From Fusobacterium naviforme (lineage in GTDB: Bacteria; Bacillota; Clostridia; Lachnospirales; Lachnospiraceae), in assembly GCA_003014445.1 (NCBI GenBank), contig PYGH01000001.1:496001-560000 (forward strand): a stretch of DNA of 64,000 bases, written 5' to 3'. The position numbers were made by a program, and so were the translations under genes. This document shows, in pieces, positions 8,504 through 17,786 of this stretch. The notes below the pieces were generated by a model. That model did not search any database, was not told where the DNA came from, and worked only from the letters and a program-made list of their open reading frames with translations. The number at the start of each line of letters is the position of its first letter. Position 1 is the first letter of the stretch.

Positions 8504-8521
8504 ATTTGGTTCAACTCAAAT

Positions 8522-8785
8522 TCAATTCATCGCATTGACAGACTTTGCGAGACGGGAAACCTTACGGGAGGAGGTGTTCTTGTGGAGCACGCCCTTGGAA
8601 GCAGCAGCGGTCAGTGCCGCCTCTGCAGCTCTGAAGCTGGTCTCGGCAGCGGCCTTGTCTCCCGCCTCCACAGCTACGACGACCTTCTTGACAGCGGTCT
8701 TCACAGCGGACTTGACAGACTTATTCCTCTCGGTTCTCTTTGCGGATGTAAGGATTCTCTTTTTCGCAGATTTGATATTTGCCAA
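8522..8785 (-). CDS. rpsT: 30S ribosomal protein S20 (TTG start)
   Basis: From the TTG at 8785 the protein is 87 residues, (M)[16 protein letters not shown]..., the normal S20 beginning and length. It is a Lys/Ala-rich helical bundle that binds 16S rRNA in the small subunit. The TTG is preceded by GGAGGA at a good distance; the upstream in-frame ATG at 8800 would overlap that ribosome binding site and adds MEERK, which S20 does not have. A weak start codon and a ~145-base leader fit the known translational autocontrol of S20 in other bacteria (inference here). Confidence 0.97.
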   Translation of the reverse strand: MANIKSAKKRILTSAKRTERNKSVKSAVKTAVKKVVVAVEAGDKAAAETSFRAAEAALTAAASKGVLHKNTSSRKVSRLAKSVNAMN

Positions 8786-8936
8786 CTTTCTTTCCTCCAT
8801 TCATGGATACAATGATAGTTTCACAGGGTTCTGACAACCGTAGAAGCTACGGGCAGCCGCGCAAATGTCAGCGCACTGTGCGTTCAGTTAGCATCGAAGT
8901 CTGGACACGGACAGTTCAATGTAAACATACTCGGTC

Positions 8937-8965
8937 ATTCTATGATATTCCGCAGGGAATGTCAA
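8937..8965 (-). promoter_or_regulatory. rpsT promoter
   Basis: On the minus strand: -35 TTGACA (8965-8960), 17-base spacer, -10 TAGAAT (8942-8937). Predicted start near 8930 gives a leader of about 145 bases before the TTG. Confidence 0.88.
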
Positions 8966-8971
8966 GCTGAC

Positions 8972-9000
8972 TTGAAAGAAAAGGGCAAAAATGTTATTCT
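8972..9000 (+). promoter_or_regulatory. lepA promoter
   Basis: TTGAAA (8972-8977), 17-base spacer, TATTCT (8995-9000). It lies only six bases from the -35 of the divergent rpsT promoter, so the two RNA polymerase sites overlap. It also shows that the in-frame ATG at 8991 cannot be the lepA start. Confidence 0.82.
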
Positions 9001-9026
9001 TTCAGTATTCTTATCCTGGAGGTACT

Positions 9027-10841
9027 ATGTCAACATTCGATCGGAAACGCATTCGGAATTTTTGTATTATCGCACATATCGATCACGGAAAATCGACGCT
9101 CGCGGACCGCATTATTGAGAAGACCGGTCTGCTCACCAGCCGGGAGATGCAGAACCAGATTCTGGACAATATGGAGCTGGAGAGGGAGCGCGGCATTACG
9201 ATTAAGAGTCAGGCGATTCGCACCGTTTATCGGGCGAAGGACGGGGAGGAGTATATCTTCAACCTGATCGACACCCCCGGACATGTGGACTTTAATTATG
9301 AAGTATCCCGCTCCCTCGCGGCCTGCGACGGGGCAGTTCTTGTGGTGGACGCCACACAGGGCATAGAGGCGCAGACTCTGGCCAATGTCTACATGGCGCT
9401 GGACCATGATCTTGAAGTGATTCCTGTGATCAACAAGATTGATCTGCCAAGTGCCAATCCCGACGGGGTTGTGGAGGAGATTGAGGATATCATAGGCATT
9501 GAGGCGCAGGATGCGCCCCGTGTCTCTGCAAAGACGGGGCTGAATGTCGAGGAGGTGCTGGAGGCCATCGTGCAGAAGCTTCCCGCACCGGAGGGGGATG
9601 AGACAGCGCCGCTGCAGGCCTTGATCTTTGATTCTCTTTATGACAGCTACCGCGGCGTTATCGTGTTTATGCGCGTGAAGAACGGCACGGTGAAAAAGGG
9701 AGACATTGTCCGGATGATGGCGACAGGGGCGGAGATGGAGGTTGTGGAGACCGGTTACTTCGCACCGGGGCGCTTTATTCCCTGCGATGCGCTGACTGCT
9801 GGTTCCGTCGGTTACCTCACGGCGAGCATCAAAAATGTGCGCGACACCCGGGTCGGTGATACGGTGACTCACGCGGAGCGCCCCTGTGCAGCGCCTCTGC
9901 CGGGTTACAAGAAGGTCACTCCCATGGTCTACTGCGGCGTCTATCCGGCAGATGCGGCGCGCTATCAGGATCTTCGCGATGCGCTGGAGAAGCTGCAGCT
10001 GAACGACGCCTCGCTCTACTACGAGCCGGAGACAAGCCTCGCTCTGGGCTTTGGCTTTCGCTGTGGTTTTCTGGGCCTTCTCCATCTGGAGATCGTTCAG
10101 GAGCGGCTGGAGCGAGAGTACGATCTGGATCTCGTGACGACAGCTCCCGGCGTCGTGTATCGCATCTATAAGACAGATGGAACCATGCTGGAGCTCACAA
10201 ACCCCTCCAATATGCCGGATCCCTCGGAGATTGAGCACATGGAGGAACCGGTGGTTTCGGCAGAGATCATGCTGACGAAGGAATTTATCGGTCCCATCAT
10301 GCAGCTTTGCCAGGAGCGGCGCGGCATCTATCTGGGAACAGAATATATGGAGCAGGAGCGCGCGGTTCTGAAGTATGAGCTCCCGCTGAATGAGATTATT
10401 TACGATTTCTTTGATGCGCTGAAGTCCCGCTCCCGCGGCTACGCCTCGCTTGACTATGAGCTGAAGGGCTATATGAATTCCAGGCTCGTGAAGCTTGATA
10501 TTCTGATCAACCGTGAGACAGTGGATGCGCTCTCCTTCATCGTTTTTGCGGATGGGGCCTATGAGCGCGGGCGTCAGATGTGTGAGCGCCTGACAAAGGA
10601 AATTCCGCGTCATCTCTTCGACATTCCGATTCAGGCAGCTGTCGGATCAAAGATCATAGCGCGTGAGACCGTGAAGGCATTGCGGAAGGATGTTCTTGCA
10701 AAGTGCTACGGCGGAGATATCTCGCGCAAGAGAAAGCTGCTTGAGAAGCAGAAGGAAGGAAAGAAGCGCATGCGTCAGATCGGAAGTGTGGAAGTACCGC
10801 AGAAGGCGTTCATGAGTGTGCTGAAGCTTGGAGATGAATAG
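9027..10841 (+). CDS. lepA: Elongation factor 4 (LepA), ribosome back-translocase
   Basis: From ATG 9027 (after TGGAGGTACT) the protein is 604 residues, the usual length. GTPase motifs: [13 protein letters not shown] (G1), [12 protein letters not shown] (G2), DTPGHVDF (G3), NKIDLP (G4). The EF4-specific C-terminal domain is present ([22 protein letters not shown]). LepA remodels stalled elongating ribosomes at the inner face of the membrane. It overlaps hemW by eight bases. Confidence 0.98.
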   Translation: MSTFDRKRIRNFCIIAHIDHGKSTLADRIIEKTGLLTSREMQNQILDNMELERERGITIKSQAIRTVYRAKDGEEYIFNLIDTPGHVDFNYEVSRSLAACDGAVLVVDATQGIEAQTLANVYMALDHDLEVIPVINKIDLPSANPDGVVEEIEDIIGIEAQDAPRVSAKTGLNVEEVLEAIVQKLPAPEGDETAPLQALIFDSLYDSYRGVIVFMRVKNGTVKKGDIVRMMATGAEMEVVETGYFAPGRFIPCDALTAGSVGYLTASIKNVRDTRVGDTVTHAERPCAAPLPGYKKVTPMVYCGVYPADAARYQDLRDALEKLQLNDASLYYEPETSLALGFGFRCGFLGLLHLEIVQERLEREYDLDLVTTAPGVVYRIYKTDGTMLELTNPSNMPDPSEIEHMEEPVVSAEIMLTKEFIGPIMQLCQERRGIYLGTEYMEQERAVLKYELPLNEIIYDFFDALKSRSRGYASLDYELKGYMNSRLVKLDILINRETVDALSFIVFADGAYERGRQMCERLTKEIPRHLFDIPIQAAVGSKIIARETVKALRKDVLAKCYGGDISRKRKLLEKQKEGKKRMRQIGSVEVPQKAFMSVLKLGDE

Positions 10842-12027
10842 GGAGACAGAACATGCGGGAGAGAAGCGGCCGCTGGAGCTTTACATCCATATTCCCTTCT
10901 GCGAGAAAAAATGTGATTACTGCGATTTCCTCTCTGCCCCGGCGGGCGAAGCTGTGCGGCGTGCCTACGTCGCACAGCTGATCGAGGAGATACGCGCAGA
11001 GGGTCAGGTGCTGCCGGATTGCCGCCTGACCAGTATTTTTATCGGAGGCGGGACGCCGTCCGCGCTTTCCGGGCTGCAGATTTTCAATATGCTGAGTGCG
11101 GTGTATGAGAGCTTTGCGGTGGATTCCGGTGCGGAGATCACGATCGAGTGCAATCCAGGCACACTGAACGAGACGAAGCTCAGCTACTACCGGGAGGCCG
11201 GCATCAACCGCGTGAGCCTGGGTCTTCAGTCCACGGATAATGAGGAGCTGCGTCTCCTCGGACGCATCCACAGCTACGAGGACTTTCTGCACAGCTATGA
11301 GCTGGTCCGTGCAGCGGGCTTTAGGAATGTGAATATTGATCTGATGAGTGCCCTCCCGGGACAGACACCGGAGAGCTGGCGGGCAGGCCTGAAAAAGGTG
11401 CTCATGCTGCGACCGGAGCACATCTCCGCCTATTCTCTGATTCTGGAGGAGGGCACGCCTTTTTATCAGCGCTACGCGCTTGGTGAGGGACAGGCTATGC
11501 TGCCGGACGAGGATGCGGAGCGGGAAATGTATGCCGACACGCAGCGTATGCTTGCAGCGCAGGGCTATCAGCGCTACGAGATATCGAACTATGCACGTCC
11601 GGGCTGTGCCTGCCGCCACAATATCGGCTACTGGACCGGGGCGGAGTATCTCGGCGTAGGGCTGGGGGCCTCCAGCCTCATCCTGAACCATCGCTACCAC
11701 TCGGAGACGGAGCTTCAAAGCTATCTGCATGTCCGCATGCATGAGGATCTGACGCCGCTCTATCAGGATCTGGAGGCGCTCTCTCCGGAGGACAGGATGG
11801 AGGAGTTTATGTATCTGGGGCTTCGCATGATGGAGGGAGTCTCGGGGGCAGAATTCTACGAGCGCTTCGGGCAGAATATGTTTACGGTTTTTGAGGCGGC
11901 GATACGGAAGAATCTGGTGCTGAAGCTCATTGAACAGAAGGGCTCACAGATACGCCTCACGGAGCGGGGCATTGATGTCAGCAACCGGGTGTTTGCAGAT
12001 TTTTATCACGCGATTCCGCGGAGATGA
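10834..12027 (+). CDS. hemW: Radical SAM heme chaperone HemW (HemN-like)
   Basis: About 397 residues. The radical-SAM cluster motif [10 protein letters not shown] is near residue 25, followed by GGGTPS, and [15 protein letters not shown] near 265, a HemW hallmark. Family members bind [4Fe-4S], SAM and heme and deliver heme to membrane proteins; many are misannotated as coproporphyrinogen III oxidase. The ATG at 10834 overlaps the lepA stop, so translation is coupled; a TTG six bases upstream is the alternative. lepA-hemW order is conserved in Firmicutes. Confidence 0.93.
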   Translation: MNRETEHAGEKRPLELYIHIPFCEKKCDYCDFLSAPAGEAVRRAYVAQLIEEIRAEGQVLPDCRLTSIFIGGGTPSALSGLQIFNMLSAVYESFAVDSGAEITIECNPGTLNETKLSYYREAGINRVSLGLQSTDNEELRLLGRIHSYEDFLHSYELVRAAGFRNVNIDLMSALPGQTPESWRAGLKKVLMLRPEHISAYSLILEEGTPFYQRYALGEGQAMLPDEDAEREMYADTQRMLAAQGYQRYEISNYARPGCACRHNIGYWTGAEYLGVGLGASSLILNHRYHSETELQSYLHVRMHEDLTPLYQDLEALSPEDRMEEFMYLGLRMMEGVSGAEFYERFGQNMFTVFEAAIRKNLVLKLIEQKGSQIRLTERGIDVSNRVFADFYHAIPRR

Positions 12028-12048
12028 AGAGGAAATTTTTATAGTCTT

Positions 12049-12411
12049 TTATTTCATCGGCAGCTCGACGATAAAGGTAGTTCCCTCCGCGCGGCTGCTC
12101 TCGCAGCGTATGCTGCCGCGGTGCATATGAACGATATTCAGGGCAATGGAGAGCCCCAGCCCGTAGCCGCCGATTCTCCGGGCGCGGGATTTGTCGACGC
12201 GATAGAAGCGCTCGAAGATATGCTGGAGTTCCTCCGGGTTGATTGCCTCGCCTGTGTTGTTTATTGTGATCAGCGCGCGGTCCTGTTCCTGCCTCGCAAG
12301 GAGCAGCGCGCGACCGTTTTCTCCGGCATATTTGACAGCATTATCCAGCAGAATGGTGATGAGCTGTTTCAGATGCCGCTTACTGCCGATCAGGTGAAGG
12401 GCAGGTTCCAC
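12049..12411 (-). pseudogene. Truncated sensor histidine kinase (only the ATP-binding domain remains)
   Basis: About 120 residues correspond to the C-terminal HATPase_c domain: N box LITILLDNAVKYA, G1 box INNTGEAI, F box IFERFYRVDKS, G2 box GGYGLGLSIALNIV. The sensor, HAMP and His-phosphoacceptor parts and any response regulator are absent. The frame stays open upstream with kinase-like sequence (KSRAGEVEPALHL) and then runs into the promoter and 5' end of the opposite-strand glycosylase gene, so the kinase was cut at this point by deletion or rearrangement. A GTG at 12411 could start a free ATPase domain, but no convincing ribosome binding site was seen. Confidence 0.8.
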
Positions 12412-12438
12412 CTCGCCGGCCCGGCTTTTTTCTTTTTG

Positions 12439-12447
12439 TGCTATACT
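12439..12447 (+). promoter_or_regulatory. Extended -10 promoter of ogg
   Basis: TGCTATACT, an extended -10 with no good -35. The predicted start near 12455 leaves the TTG at 12513 as the fitting start codon. Confidence 0.6.
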
Positions 12448-12512
12448 GGGGGCGGTTAATGATGGAAAACTCTGGAAGCCGCATCTCGGTTTTCAGAACA
12501 GGAGGCCCTGCT

Positions 12513-13370
12513 TTGAGAAAGATTATATTGGAGGATCCGCTGAGTCTCCGGAAGATCACGGACAGCGGACAGTGCTTCCGTCCGGTGGAGCTCGGCAGCG
12601 GGCTGTATCGTTTCGTCTGTGGGGAGCATATTCTGTATTGCCGGCAAGACAGTCTCTGTGAGCTCTCTGTCTCCTGTGACGAGGAGGAGTGGGAACAGAG
12701 GTGGAGACAATACTTTGATCTGGATCGAAGCTATGCGGCGCTCTGCGCGCCGCTTCTGGAGCCGGGCGGGGACCCCTTCCTTCGGGAAGCAATCTGCTGC
12801 GGGGAAGGAATGCGGGTGCTGCGGCAGGATCCGTGGGAGATGCTGGTCTCCTTCACCCTGTCACAGAGAAAATCCATTCCGGCAATTCGTACTGCGGTGC
12901 GCCTTCTCTGTGAACGCTACGGGGAGCGGAAACATACAGCATATGAGGGCGAGGCTGTAGCACTTTTCCCTGCACCGGAGGTACTTGCGCAGTGTTCAGC
13001 AGAAGAGCTCGGGGAGTGCGGGCTGGGCTACCGCGCAGCCTACGTGAGGGACTGTGCGGAGAAGACCTGTGCGGGGGAACTCCTGCCTGAGAGGCTTGAA
13101 AAGCTTCCGGACGACGCGCTCTTTGAGGCGCTGTGCAGCGTACGTGGTGTCGGAAAAAAGGTCGCAAACTGCGTGATGCTCTTTGGCTATGGAAGGAGTA
13201 AACGTGTGCCTTCGGATGTCTGGATGCAGCGCATAGTGGAGCAGAAATATGCAGGAGAAGAGCCCTTTGAACACTGGGGACACGCAGGGCTTTTGCAGCA
13301 GTATGTGTTTTATTATGCTCTGGAGCACAAGGAGGAACTCAGAGGGCAGGAGAAGGGAGAGAGAAAATGA
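12513..13370 (+). CDS. 8-oxoguanine DNA glycosylase/AP lyase (OGG1 type, TTG start)
   Basis: From TTG 12513 (AGGAGG at 12500-12505, seven bases away) the product is 285 residues. It has the OGG N-terminal domain (SGQCFRPVELGSGLYRF) and a helix-hairpin-helix-GPD domain: VRGVGKKVANCVMLFGYG, where the second Lys matches K249 of human OGG1, and VPSDVWMQRI, where Asp matches D268. It removes 8-oxoG opposite C and nicks the strand. In-frame ATGs at 12459 and 12462 lie almost at the predicted transcription start and have no ribosome binding site. It overlaps the downstream acetyltransferase by four bases. Confidence 0.92.
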   Translation: MRKIILEDPLSLRKITDSGQCFRPVELGSGLYRFVCGEHILYCRQDSLCELSVSCDEEEWEQRWRQYFDLDRSYAALCAPLLEPGGDPFLREAICCGEGMRVLRQDPWEMLVSFTLSQRKSIPAIRTAVRLLCERYGERKHTAYEGEAVALFPAPEVLAQCSAEELGECGLGYRAAYVRDCAEKTCAGELLPERLEKLPDDALFEALCSVRGVGKKVANCVMLFGYGRSKRVPSDVWMQRIVEQKYAGEEPFEHWGHAGLLQQYVFYYALEHKEELRGQEKGERK

Positions 13371-13960
13371 AAGCTAAAATCCGGCTTCGCACGCTAACAC
13401 TGGAGGAGCTGAGGGAGATTTATGATAATCGAATGAGGCGGGATTTTCCGCCGGAGGAACTGAAACCTTTCCGGAAGATTCAGGAGATGTATGAGAGCGG
13501 GCATTATGTCGGCTACGGTGCCTGCACGGAGGAGGACGAGAAACAGATTCTTGCTTATGCGCTCTTCTCACGTCTCCGTATACGGGAGCAGAGGCATTAT
13601 CTTTTTGATTATTTTGCGGTAAAGGACGGACTGCGCGGCAGCGGTATCGGGACGGAGCTGCTGGCACAGCTGCCGCTGTATATGAAGGATGCAGCGAGTG
13701 TCATCGGAGAGGTGGAAAATCCGGATTATGCGGAGAATACCGCGACAGAGAAGCTCCGGGAGCGGCGCCTTTGCTTCTATCGCAGAAATCATGTGCGGGA
13801 GACAGGCATTACCGCAAGAGTAATGGGTATGGAGTACCGCATCGTTGAGGCGGGAGGAGAGAGGCAACACACGCAGAGCGAAGTACGTGAGCTGCTGGAG
13901 GCGTTCTATCACCTCTTCTTCCCGGACAGCCTCTATCAGCAGGAGGTGCTGATTCGTTGA
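13367..13960 (+). CDS. GNAT-family N-acetyltransferase
   Basis: 197 residues with a GNAT core: LRIREQRHYLFDYFAVKDGLR followed by the acetyl-CoA loop RGSGIGTELL (about 86-97), then EVENP and FYRRN near the end of the fold. The substrate cannot be told. ATGA overlap with ogg indicates one transcript and coupled translation. The C-terminal 30 residues extend past the usual fold. Confidence 0.82.
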   Translation: MKAKIRLRTLTLEELREIYDNRMRRDFPPEELKPFRKIQEMYESGHYVGYGACTEEDEKQILAYALFSRLRIREQRHYLFDYFAVKDGLRGSGIGTELLAQLPLYMKDAASVIGEVENPDYAENTATEKLRERRLCFYRRNHVRETGITARVMGMEYRIVEAGGERQHTQSEVRELLEAFYHLFFPDSLYQQEVLIR

Positions 13961-14182
13961 GTCTGCAGGACAAAGAAGATTCCACGATTCGGATGAATTG
14001 GTGTACGAAAGCGCTTGCGCTCTGTGCGACTTTGTTCTACAGTGAACGTAAGTCGCAGGATAAATTTGTACAGCATACGCCTATAGGATTGCTGTCAATT
14101 GCTATGGCGACGCGTAACAGGAGGCAGAGACGAGCTGTACCGGCTCAGCGCTGAAACAGGCGCAAAACAATGGAGGTATTAC

Positions 14183-14728
14183 ATGAGTATCTATGAATTT
14201 GAGATAGAGAAGAGCAGCGGAGAGAAGATCTCCTTAAAGGAGTATGAGGGCAAGGTGCTGCTTATCGTCAATACGGCGACGGAGTGCGGCTTCACGCCAC
14301 AGTATGCGGAGCTGCAGAAGCTCTACGCAGAGTATCAGGAGCGCGGGCTGGAGATTCTTGATTTTCCCTGCAACCAGTTCGGTCACCAGGCACCCGGCAC
14401 GGACGGAGAGATCGCGCAGTTCTGCTCCGGCCGCTTCGGCGTAACCTTCCCGCAGTTTCATAAGATAGATGTAAACGGAGAGCAGCAGATCCCGCTCTAT
14501 GCTTATCTCAAGGAGGAGCAGGGCTTTCAGGGATTCGACAAGGGCAATCCGATGAGTGCAGCCATGGAGGAGATGCTTGCGAAGGCAGATCCGGACTACG
14601 CGAAAAAGGCAGATATCAAGTGGAACTTCACAAAGTTCCTTGTGGATCGCAACGGAAAGGTCCTGCGCCGCTATGAGCCGACGGCGGACTTCGCGGAGAT
14701 CAGGAAGGCAATTGAGCAGATTCTTTAA
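14183..14728 (+). CDS. Glutathione peroxidase-like thiol peroxidase (Cys type)
   Basis: 181 residues, starting at ATG 14183 after TGGAGGT. Family signatures: NTATECGFTPQY with the peroxidatic Cys (a Cys codon, not Sec), FPCNQFGHQAPG with the catalytic Gln, and KWNFTKFLVDRNG with the Trp and Asn of the tetrad. Bacterial Cys-type members usually draw electrons from thioredoxin rather than glutathione. It reduces hydroperoxides in the cytosol and sits near the oxidative-damage glycosylase and the Mn exporter. The upstream gap (13961-14182) has TGCGACTT/AAGTCGCA arms at 14025 and 14050 that may form a hairpin; no peroxide-regulator box was recognised. Confidence 0.95.
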   Translation: MSIYEFEIEKSSGEKISLKEYEGKVLLIVNTATECGFTPQYAELQKLYAEYQERGLEILDFPCNQFGHQAPGTDGEIAQFCSGRFGVTFPQFHKIDVNGEQQIPLYAYLKEEQGFQGFDKGNPMSAAMEEMLAKADPDYAKKADIKWNFTKFLVDRNGKVLRRYEPTADFAEIRKAIEQIL

Positions 14729-15312
14729 AATATTCCGGTCACGAAGATCTCAAGGCCAATCAGGATCAGGATACATCCGCCTATGATTTTGGCCCGGCTG
14801 CACAGGAACATGCCGATACGTTTCCCGGCGCTGAGGCCCCCGAGGCAGATCAGAAAGGTCACGACAGCGATAATGACGGCGGCGAGCAGAGCTTCTGCGG
14901 CACTGTATGAAGCGATGGTAAAGCCCACGGAGAGTGCGTCAATGGAGGTCGCAATGCCCTGAAGCAGGAGCATTGTGACACTAAGTCCTATCAGTCCGGT
15001 CTCACAGGCACTGCCATTTCGTATGCCGTCCAGAAGCATCTCCCCGCCGATATAGAGGAGCAGGAGGAGAGAGATCCGGGGGATGAAGGGACGCAGCACG
15101 GAAAATGCTTCCACCAGAAAATGAACGCAGAACCAGCCCAGCATGGGCATAAGCCACTGAAAGAAGGCAAAGGTCGCAGCGATGGCGAGGCCCTTTCGCC
15201 TCCGCATATTCGGTTCATTCAGACCGTTGGCGATGGAGACGGACAGCGCGTCCATCGCGAGTCCTGCGCCAAGCAGCACGCTGTTTAAAAGAAAGCTCAG
15301 ACTGAGATTCAT
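14725..15312 (-). CDS. mntP: Manganese efflux pump MntP family
   Basis: 195 residues, six membrane helices, arranged as two repeats each with the family's Asp motif: GLAMDALSVSIANGL (about 17-31) and ATSIDALSVGFTIA (about 122-135). These Asp-containing helices carry Mn2+ across the membrane in MntP. The leader carries a yybP-ykoY-type element and terminator, which supports a Mn2+-export role and Mn-induced expression. The stop overlaps the convergent peroxidase stop by four bases. Confidence 0.94.
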   Translation of the reverse strand: MNLSLSFLLNSVLLGAGLAMDALSVSIANGLNEPNMRRRKGLAIAATFAFFQWLMPMLGWFCVHFLVEAFSVLRPFIPRISLLLLLYIGGEMLLDGIRNGSACETGLIGLSVTMLLLQGIATSIDALSVGFTIASYSAAEALLAAVIIAVVTFLICLGGLSAGKRIGMFLCSRAKIIGGCILILIGLEIFVTGIF

Positions 15313-15342
15313 ATGAATCCTCCCGATATTAAAATTTTTTAT

Positions 15343-15383
15343 AAAAAAAGACCCGATGGCGTATGCCTACCGGGTCTTTTTTT
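15343..15383 (-). terminator. Intrinsic terminator of the mntP riboswitch expression platform
   Basis: AAAAAAAGACCCG and CGGGTCTTTTTTT arms with a 15-base loop, placed between the aptamer and the mntP start (15312) on the minus strand. Read in that direction it ends in seven U residues, so it can stop transcription before mntP when the aptamer is empty. Confidence 0.9.
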
Positions 15384-15389
15384 GGACAG

Positions 15390-15512
15390 ACTTCATGTAT
15401 GGCAGCGCCTACATGAGTCTCGCAATTTAATACAAGCCAGATCCTTTTGGACCAGTATGTTGACTTGGAACGCCCCAAGGGGCGCTTGCTACTCCCTCAT
15501 CTCTTTGTGCAG
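15390..15512 (-). promoter_or_regulatory. yybP-ykoY manganese riboswitch upstream of mntP
   Basis: On the minus strand the leader begins GATGAGGGAGTAGCAAGCG; GGGAGTAGC (plus 15488-15496) is the hallmark of the yybP-ykoY class. It is followed by GTCAACA, a helix region, TTGCGAGACTCATGTAGG and a closing helix, then the terminator. The class binds Mn2+ between two stacked arms and turns on Mn exporters, which matches the downstream gene. Exact ends are approximate. Confidence 0.88.
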
Positions 15513-15585
15513 TTCATGTTTTCCTAAGGTAGCATCAGCCTCGTGGATTAGTCAAGAATAACATCTGCACGGGAAAGACCGGCTG

Positions 15586-15594
15586 TGCTATGAT
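15586..15594 (+). promoter_or_regulatory. Extended -10 promoter of the ABC-F gene
   Basis: TGCTATGAT, an extended -10. It covers the in-frame ATG at 15590, which therefore cannot be the start. Confidence 0.6.
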
Positions 15595-15625
15595 AGAAAA
15601 ATCAAGAGAGAAGGAGAACACAGGC

Positions 15626-17470
15626 TTGAATATACTGAATCTGGAGCAGGTGGGCAGAGCCATCGGGGCGCGCACGATTCTGAAAGATGTGACAGTCGGA
15701 ATCAACGAGGGAGACAGGATCGGCGTGATCGGGATCAATGGTGCGGGGAAATCCACCCTGCTCTCGATCGTCGCAGGGGAGACAGAGCCGGATGAGGGGC
15801 AGGTTGTGACACGGCGCCGGCTGAGAATCTCCTTCCTCCCGCAGAATCCCCGTTTTGATGAGAGGCGCAGCGTGCTTCAGAATGTGATCGCCGGAATTCA
15901 GGGACAGGAGGCACACTGGGATACGGAGGGAGAGGCACGGGCCACGCTGCTTGGCCTCGGCATTCCGGATCCGGATATCTCGCCGGCGATGCTCTCCGGC
16001 GGACAGAAGAAGCGGGCGGCGCTTGCGGCAGCACTGCTCACGCCCTGTGAGCTCCTCATTCTGGACGAACCGACAAACCATCTGGATTACGAGATGGTGG
16101 AGTGGCTGGAGGACTGGCTCCGGAGTTTCTCCGGGGCATTGCTCATGGTGACCCACGACCGCTATTTCCTCGACGAAGTGACGGAGCAGATCTGGGAGCT
16201 CGACCGAAGCTCGCTCTACAGCTACCGCGCAAATTACAGCGGCTACCTTGAGAAGAAGCAGGAGCGAATGAATTTTGCACTTGCTGCGGAGCGGAAGATG
16301 GCGGCGCTCTATAAGAAGGATCTTGCGTGGATGCAGCGAGGGGCCAGGGCACGTTCCACAAAGCAGAAGGCGCATATTCAGCGCTTCGAGGCACTGCGGG
16401 ACAGGGAGAAGATCGCAGAGGAGCGGCAGGTTCTCATGTCTTCTCTTTCTTCAAGGCTTGGTGGAAAGACCGTGGAGCTCGATCGCATCTCAAAGAGCTA
16501 CGGGGAGCGCTGTCTGTTCCGGGATTTTTCCTATATTTTTTTGAAGACAGACCGTATTGGTATCATAGGGCGGAATGGCTGCGGCAAGTCGACGCTCTTA
16601 AAGGTTCTTCTCGGCATCACGCCTCCGGACGGCGGCAGGGTAGAGCTGGGGCAGACTGTGCGCTTCGGCTACTTCAGTCAGGAGAACGAGCGGCTTGATG
16701 AGCAGGCGCGCGTGCTGGATTATGTGAAGGAGGCGGCGGAGTTTATACGCACAGAGGAGGGACTGGTTTTCGCCTCCTCGATGTGTGAGCGCTTTCTTTT
16801 TGATGGAACGATGCAGTACACACCGATTGCAAAGCTCTCCGGAGGGGAGAAGCGCCGTCTCTATCTGCTGCGGGTGCTGATGGAGGCTCCGAATGTCCTG
16901 ATTCTTGATGAACCGACGAATGATCTGGATATTCAGACCCTTCAGATACTTGAGGACTATCTGGATCACTTCGCGGGGATCGTAATTGTTGTGTCCCACG
17001 ACCGCTATTTTCTGGATCGCGTCGTGACGCGGATATTCTCGTTTGAGGAGGATGGAAGCCTCGTGCAGAGTGAGGGGGCCTATGAGGAGTACCGGGAGCG
17101 GAAGCTTCTCGCTGCAGCGGAGCAGGAGAACGCGGTTCATGCCGGTGCAGGGCAGGCTGCTTCCTGCGCGGTGCCGCAGCGCACAGGGGAGAAGCAGGAG
17201 ACAGCTGTGACACAGAGCGGCAGGGAGCACAGGCCGAAGCGGAGGCTTTCCTATAAGGAACAGCGGGAATATGAGGGACTGGAGGCGGAGATCGACAGTC
17301 TCACGGAGCGCTCGGAGCTGCTCTCCGCTGCGATCACAGAGGCCGCGACGGATTTTCTGAAGCTGCAGGCGCTCACGGAGGAGCGGGAGGCTGTGGAACA
17401 GTCGCTGGAGGAGAAGATAGAGCGCTATATCTTCCTGCAGGAGAAGCTGGAGGCGATGCAGAGCAGTTGA
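15626..17470 (+). CDS. ABC-F family ATPase (Uup/EttA-like translation factor)
   Basis: About 614 residues from TTG 15626, preceded by AAGGAGA. Two ATPase domains on one chain with no membrane segments: Walker A GINGAGKSTL and GRNGCGKSTL, signatures LSGGQKKR and LSGGEKRR, Walker B LLILDEPTNHLD and VLILDEPTNDLD. The linker (AWMQRGARARSTKQKAHIQRF) matches the P-site-tRNA interaction motif of the family. A Gln/Arg-rich spacer and a coiled-coil C-terminal domain (from about 540) resemble Uup. ABC-F proteins bind the ribosomal E site; housekeeping versus antibiotic protection cannot be decided from sequence. Confidence 0.93.
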   Translation: MNILNLEQVGRAIGARTILKDVTVGINEGDRIGVIGINGAGKSTLLSIVAGETEPDEGQVVTRRRLRISFLPQNPRFDERRSVLQNVIAGIQGQEAHWDTEGEARATLLGLGIPDPDISPAMLSGGQKKRAALAAALLTPCELLILDEPTNHLDYEMVEWLEDWLRSFSGALLMVTHDRYFLDEVTEQIWELDRSSLYSYRANYSGYLEKKQERMNFALAAERKMAALYKKDLAWMQRGARARSTKQKAHIQRFEALRDREKIAEERQVLMSSLSSRLGGKTVELDRISKSYGERCLFRDFSYIFLKTDRIGIIGRNGCGKSTLLKVLLGITPPDGGRVELGQTVRFGYFSQENERLDEQARVLDYVKEAAEFIRTEEGLVFASSMCERFLFDGTMQYTPIAKLSGGEKRRLYLLRVLMEAPNVLILDEPTNDLDIQTLQILEDYLDHFAGIVIVVSHDRYFLDRVVTRIFSFEEDGSLVQSEGAYEEYRERKLLAAAEQENAVHAGAGQAASCAVPQRTGEKQETAVTQSGREHRPKRRLSYKEQREYEGLEAEIDSLTERSELLSAAITEAATDFLKLQALTEEREAVEQSLEEKIERYIFLQEKLEAMQSS

Positions 17471-17786
17471 GGTGGCGGGAGAGGACCGGCGGGAGGTCAG
17501 CATTTGCCGCATAACTATCTGTGATAAGCGGAGAGAAAAATAAAAAAACAGATATTATTTGAATGAAGAAAAAATAGAAAAAAATAATTGGATTCTAAGC
17601 AAAAAATAAATAAAAATTATCACGCAAAATTGACTTTTCATGATATTATGATATACTTGATTTAAGTTTTGACAGATAATAAAAAGAACCGTCTAAAAAA
17701 GAAGGGCTTTTTATATTAGCACGCTGTGCATGATATGAAAGGTCCTTTTTAATTTTGCGGCAAACCGCAATGAAGGAGGAAAAAAG
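17471..17786 (+). other. AT-rich 316-bp leader/promoter region of rplY
   Basis: This gap is far more AT-rich than its flanks. It holds a promoter at 17630-17657 and, downstream, AAAAAGAACC (17681-17690) and GGTCCTTTTT (17741-17750), which can close a 70-base stem-loop in the leader. A GCGGCAAACCGC hairpin lies just before the AAGGAGGAAA ribosome binding site. No open frame of note. The leader could host L25-related control or a small RNA; this is inference. Confidence 0.5.
17630..17657 (+). promoter_or_regulatory. Promoter of rplY
   Basis: TTGACT (17630-17635), 16-base spacer, TATACT (17652-17657). Confidence 0.75.

Noticed and set aside
9030-10613. 527-codon antisense open frame inside lepA
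   Set aside because: It is the mirror of strong codon bias in lepA; it has no recognisable domain or ribosome binding site.
14183-14728. Selenocysteine form of glutathione peroxidase
   Set aside because: The active-site codon is TGC (Cys) and no Sec insertion element is needed.
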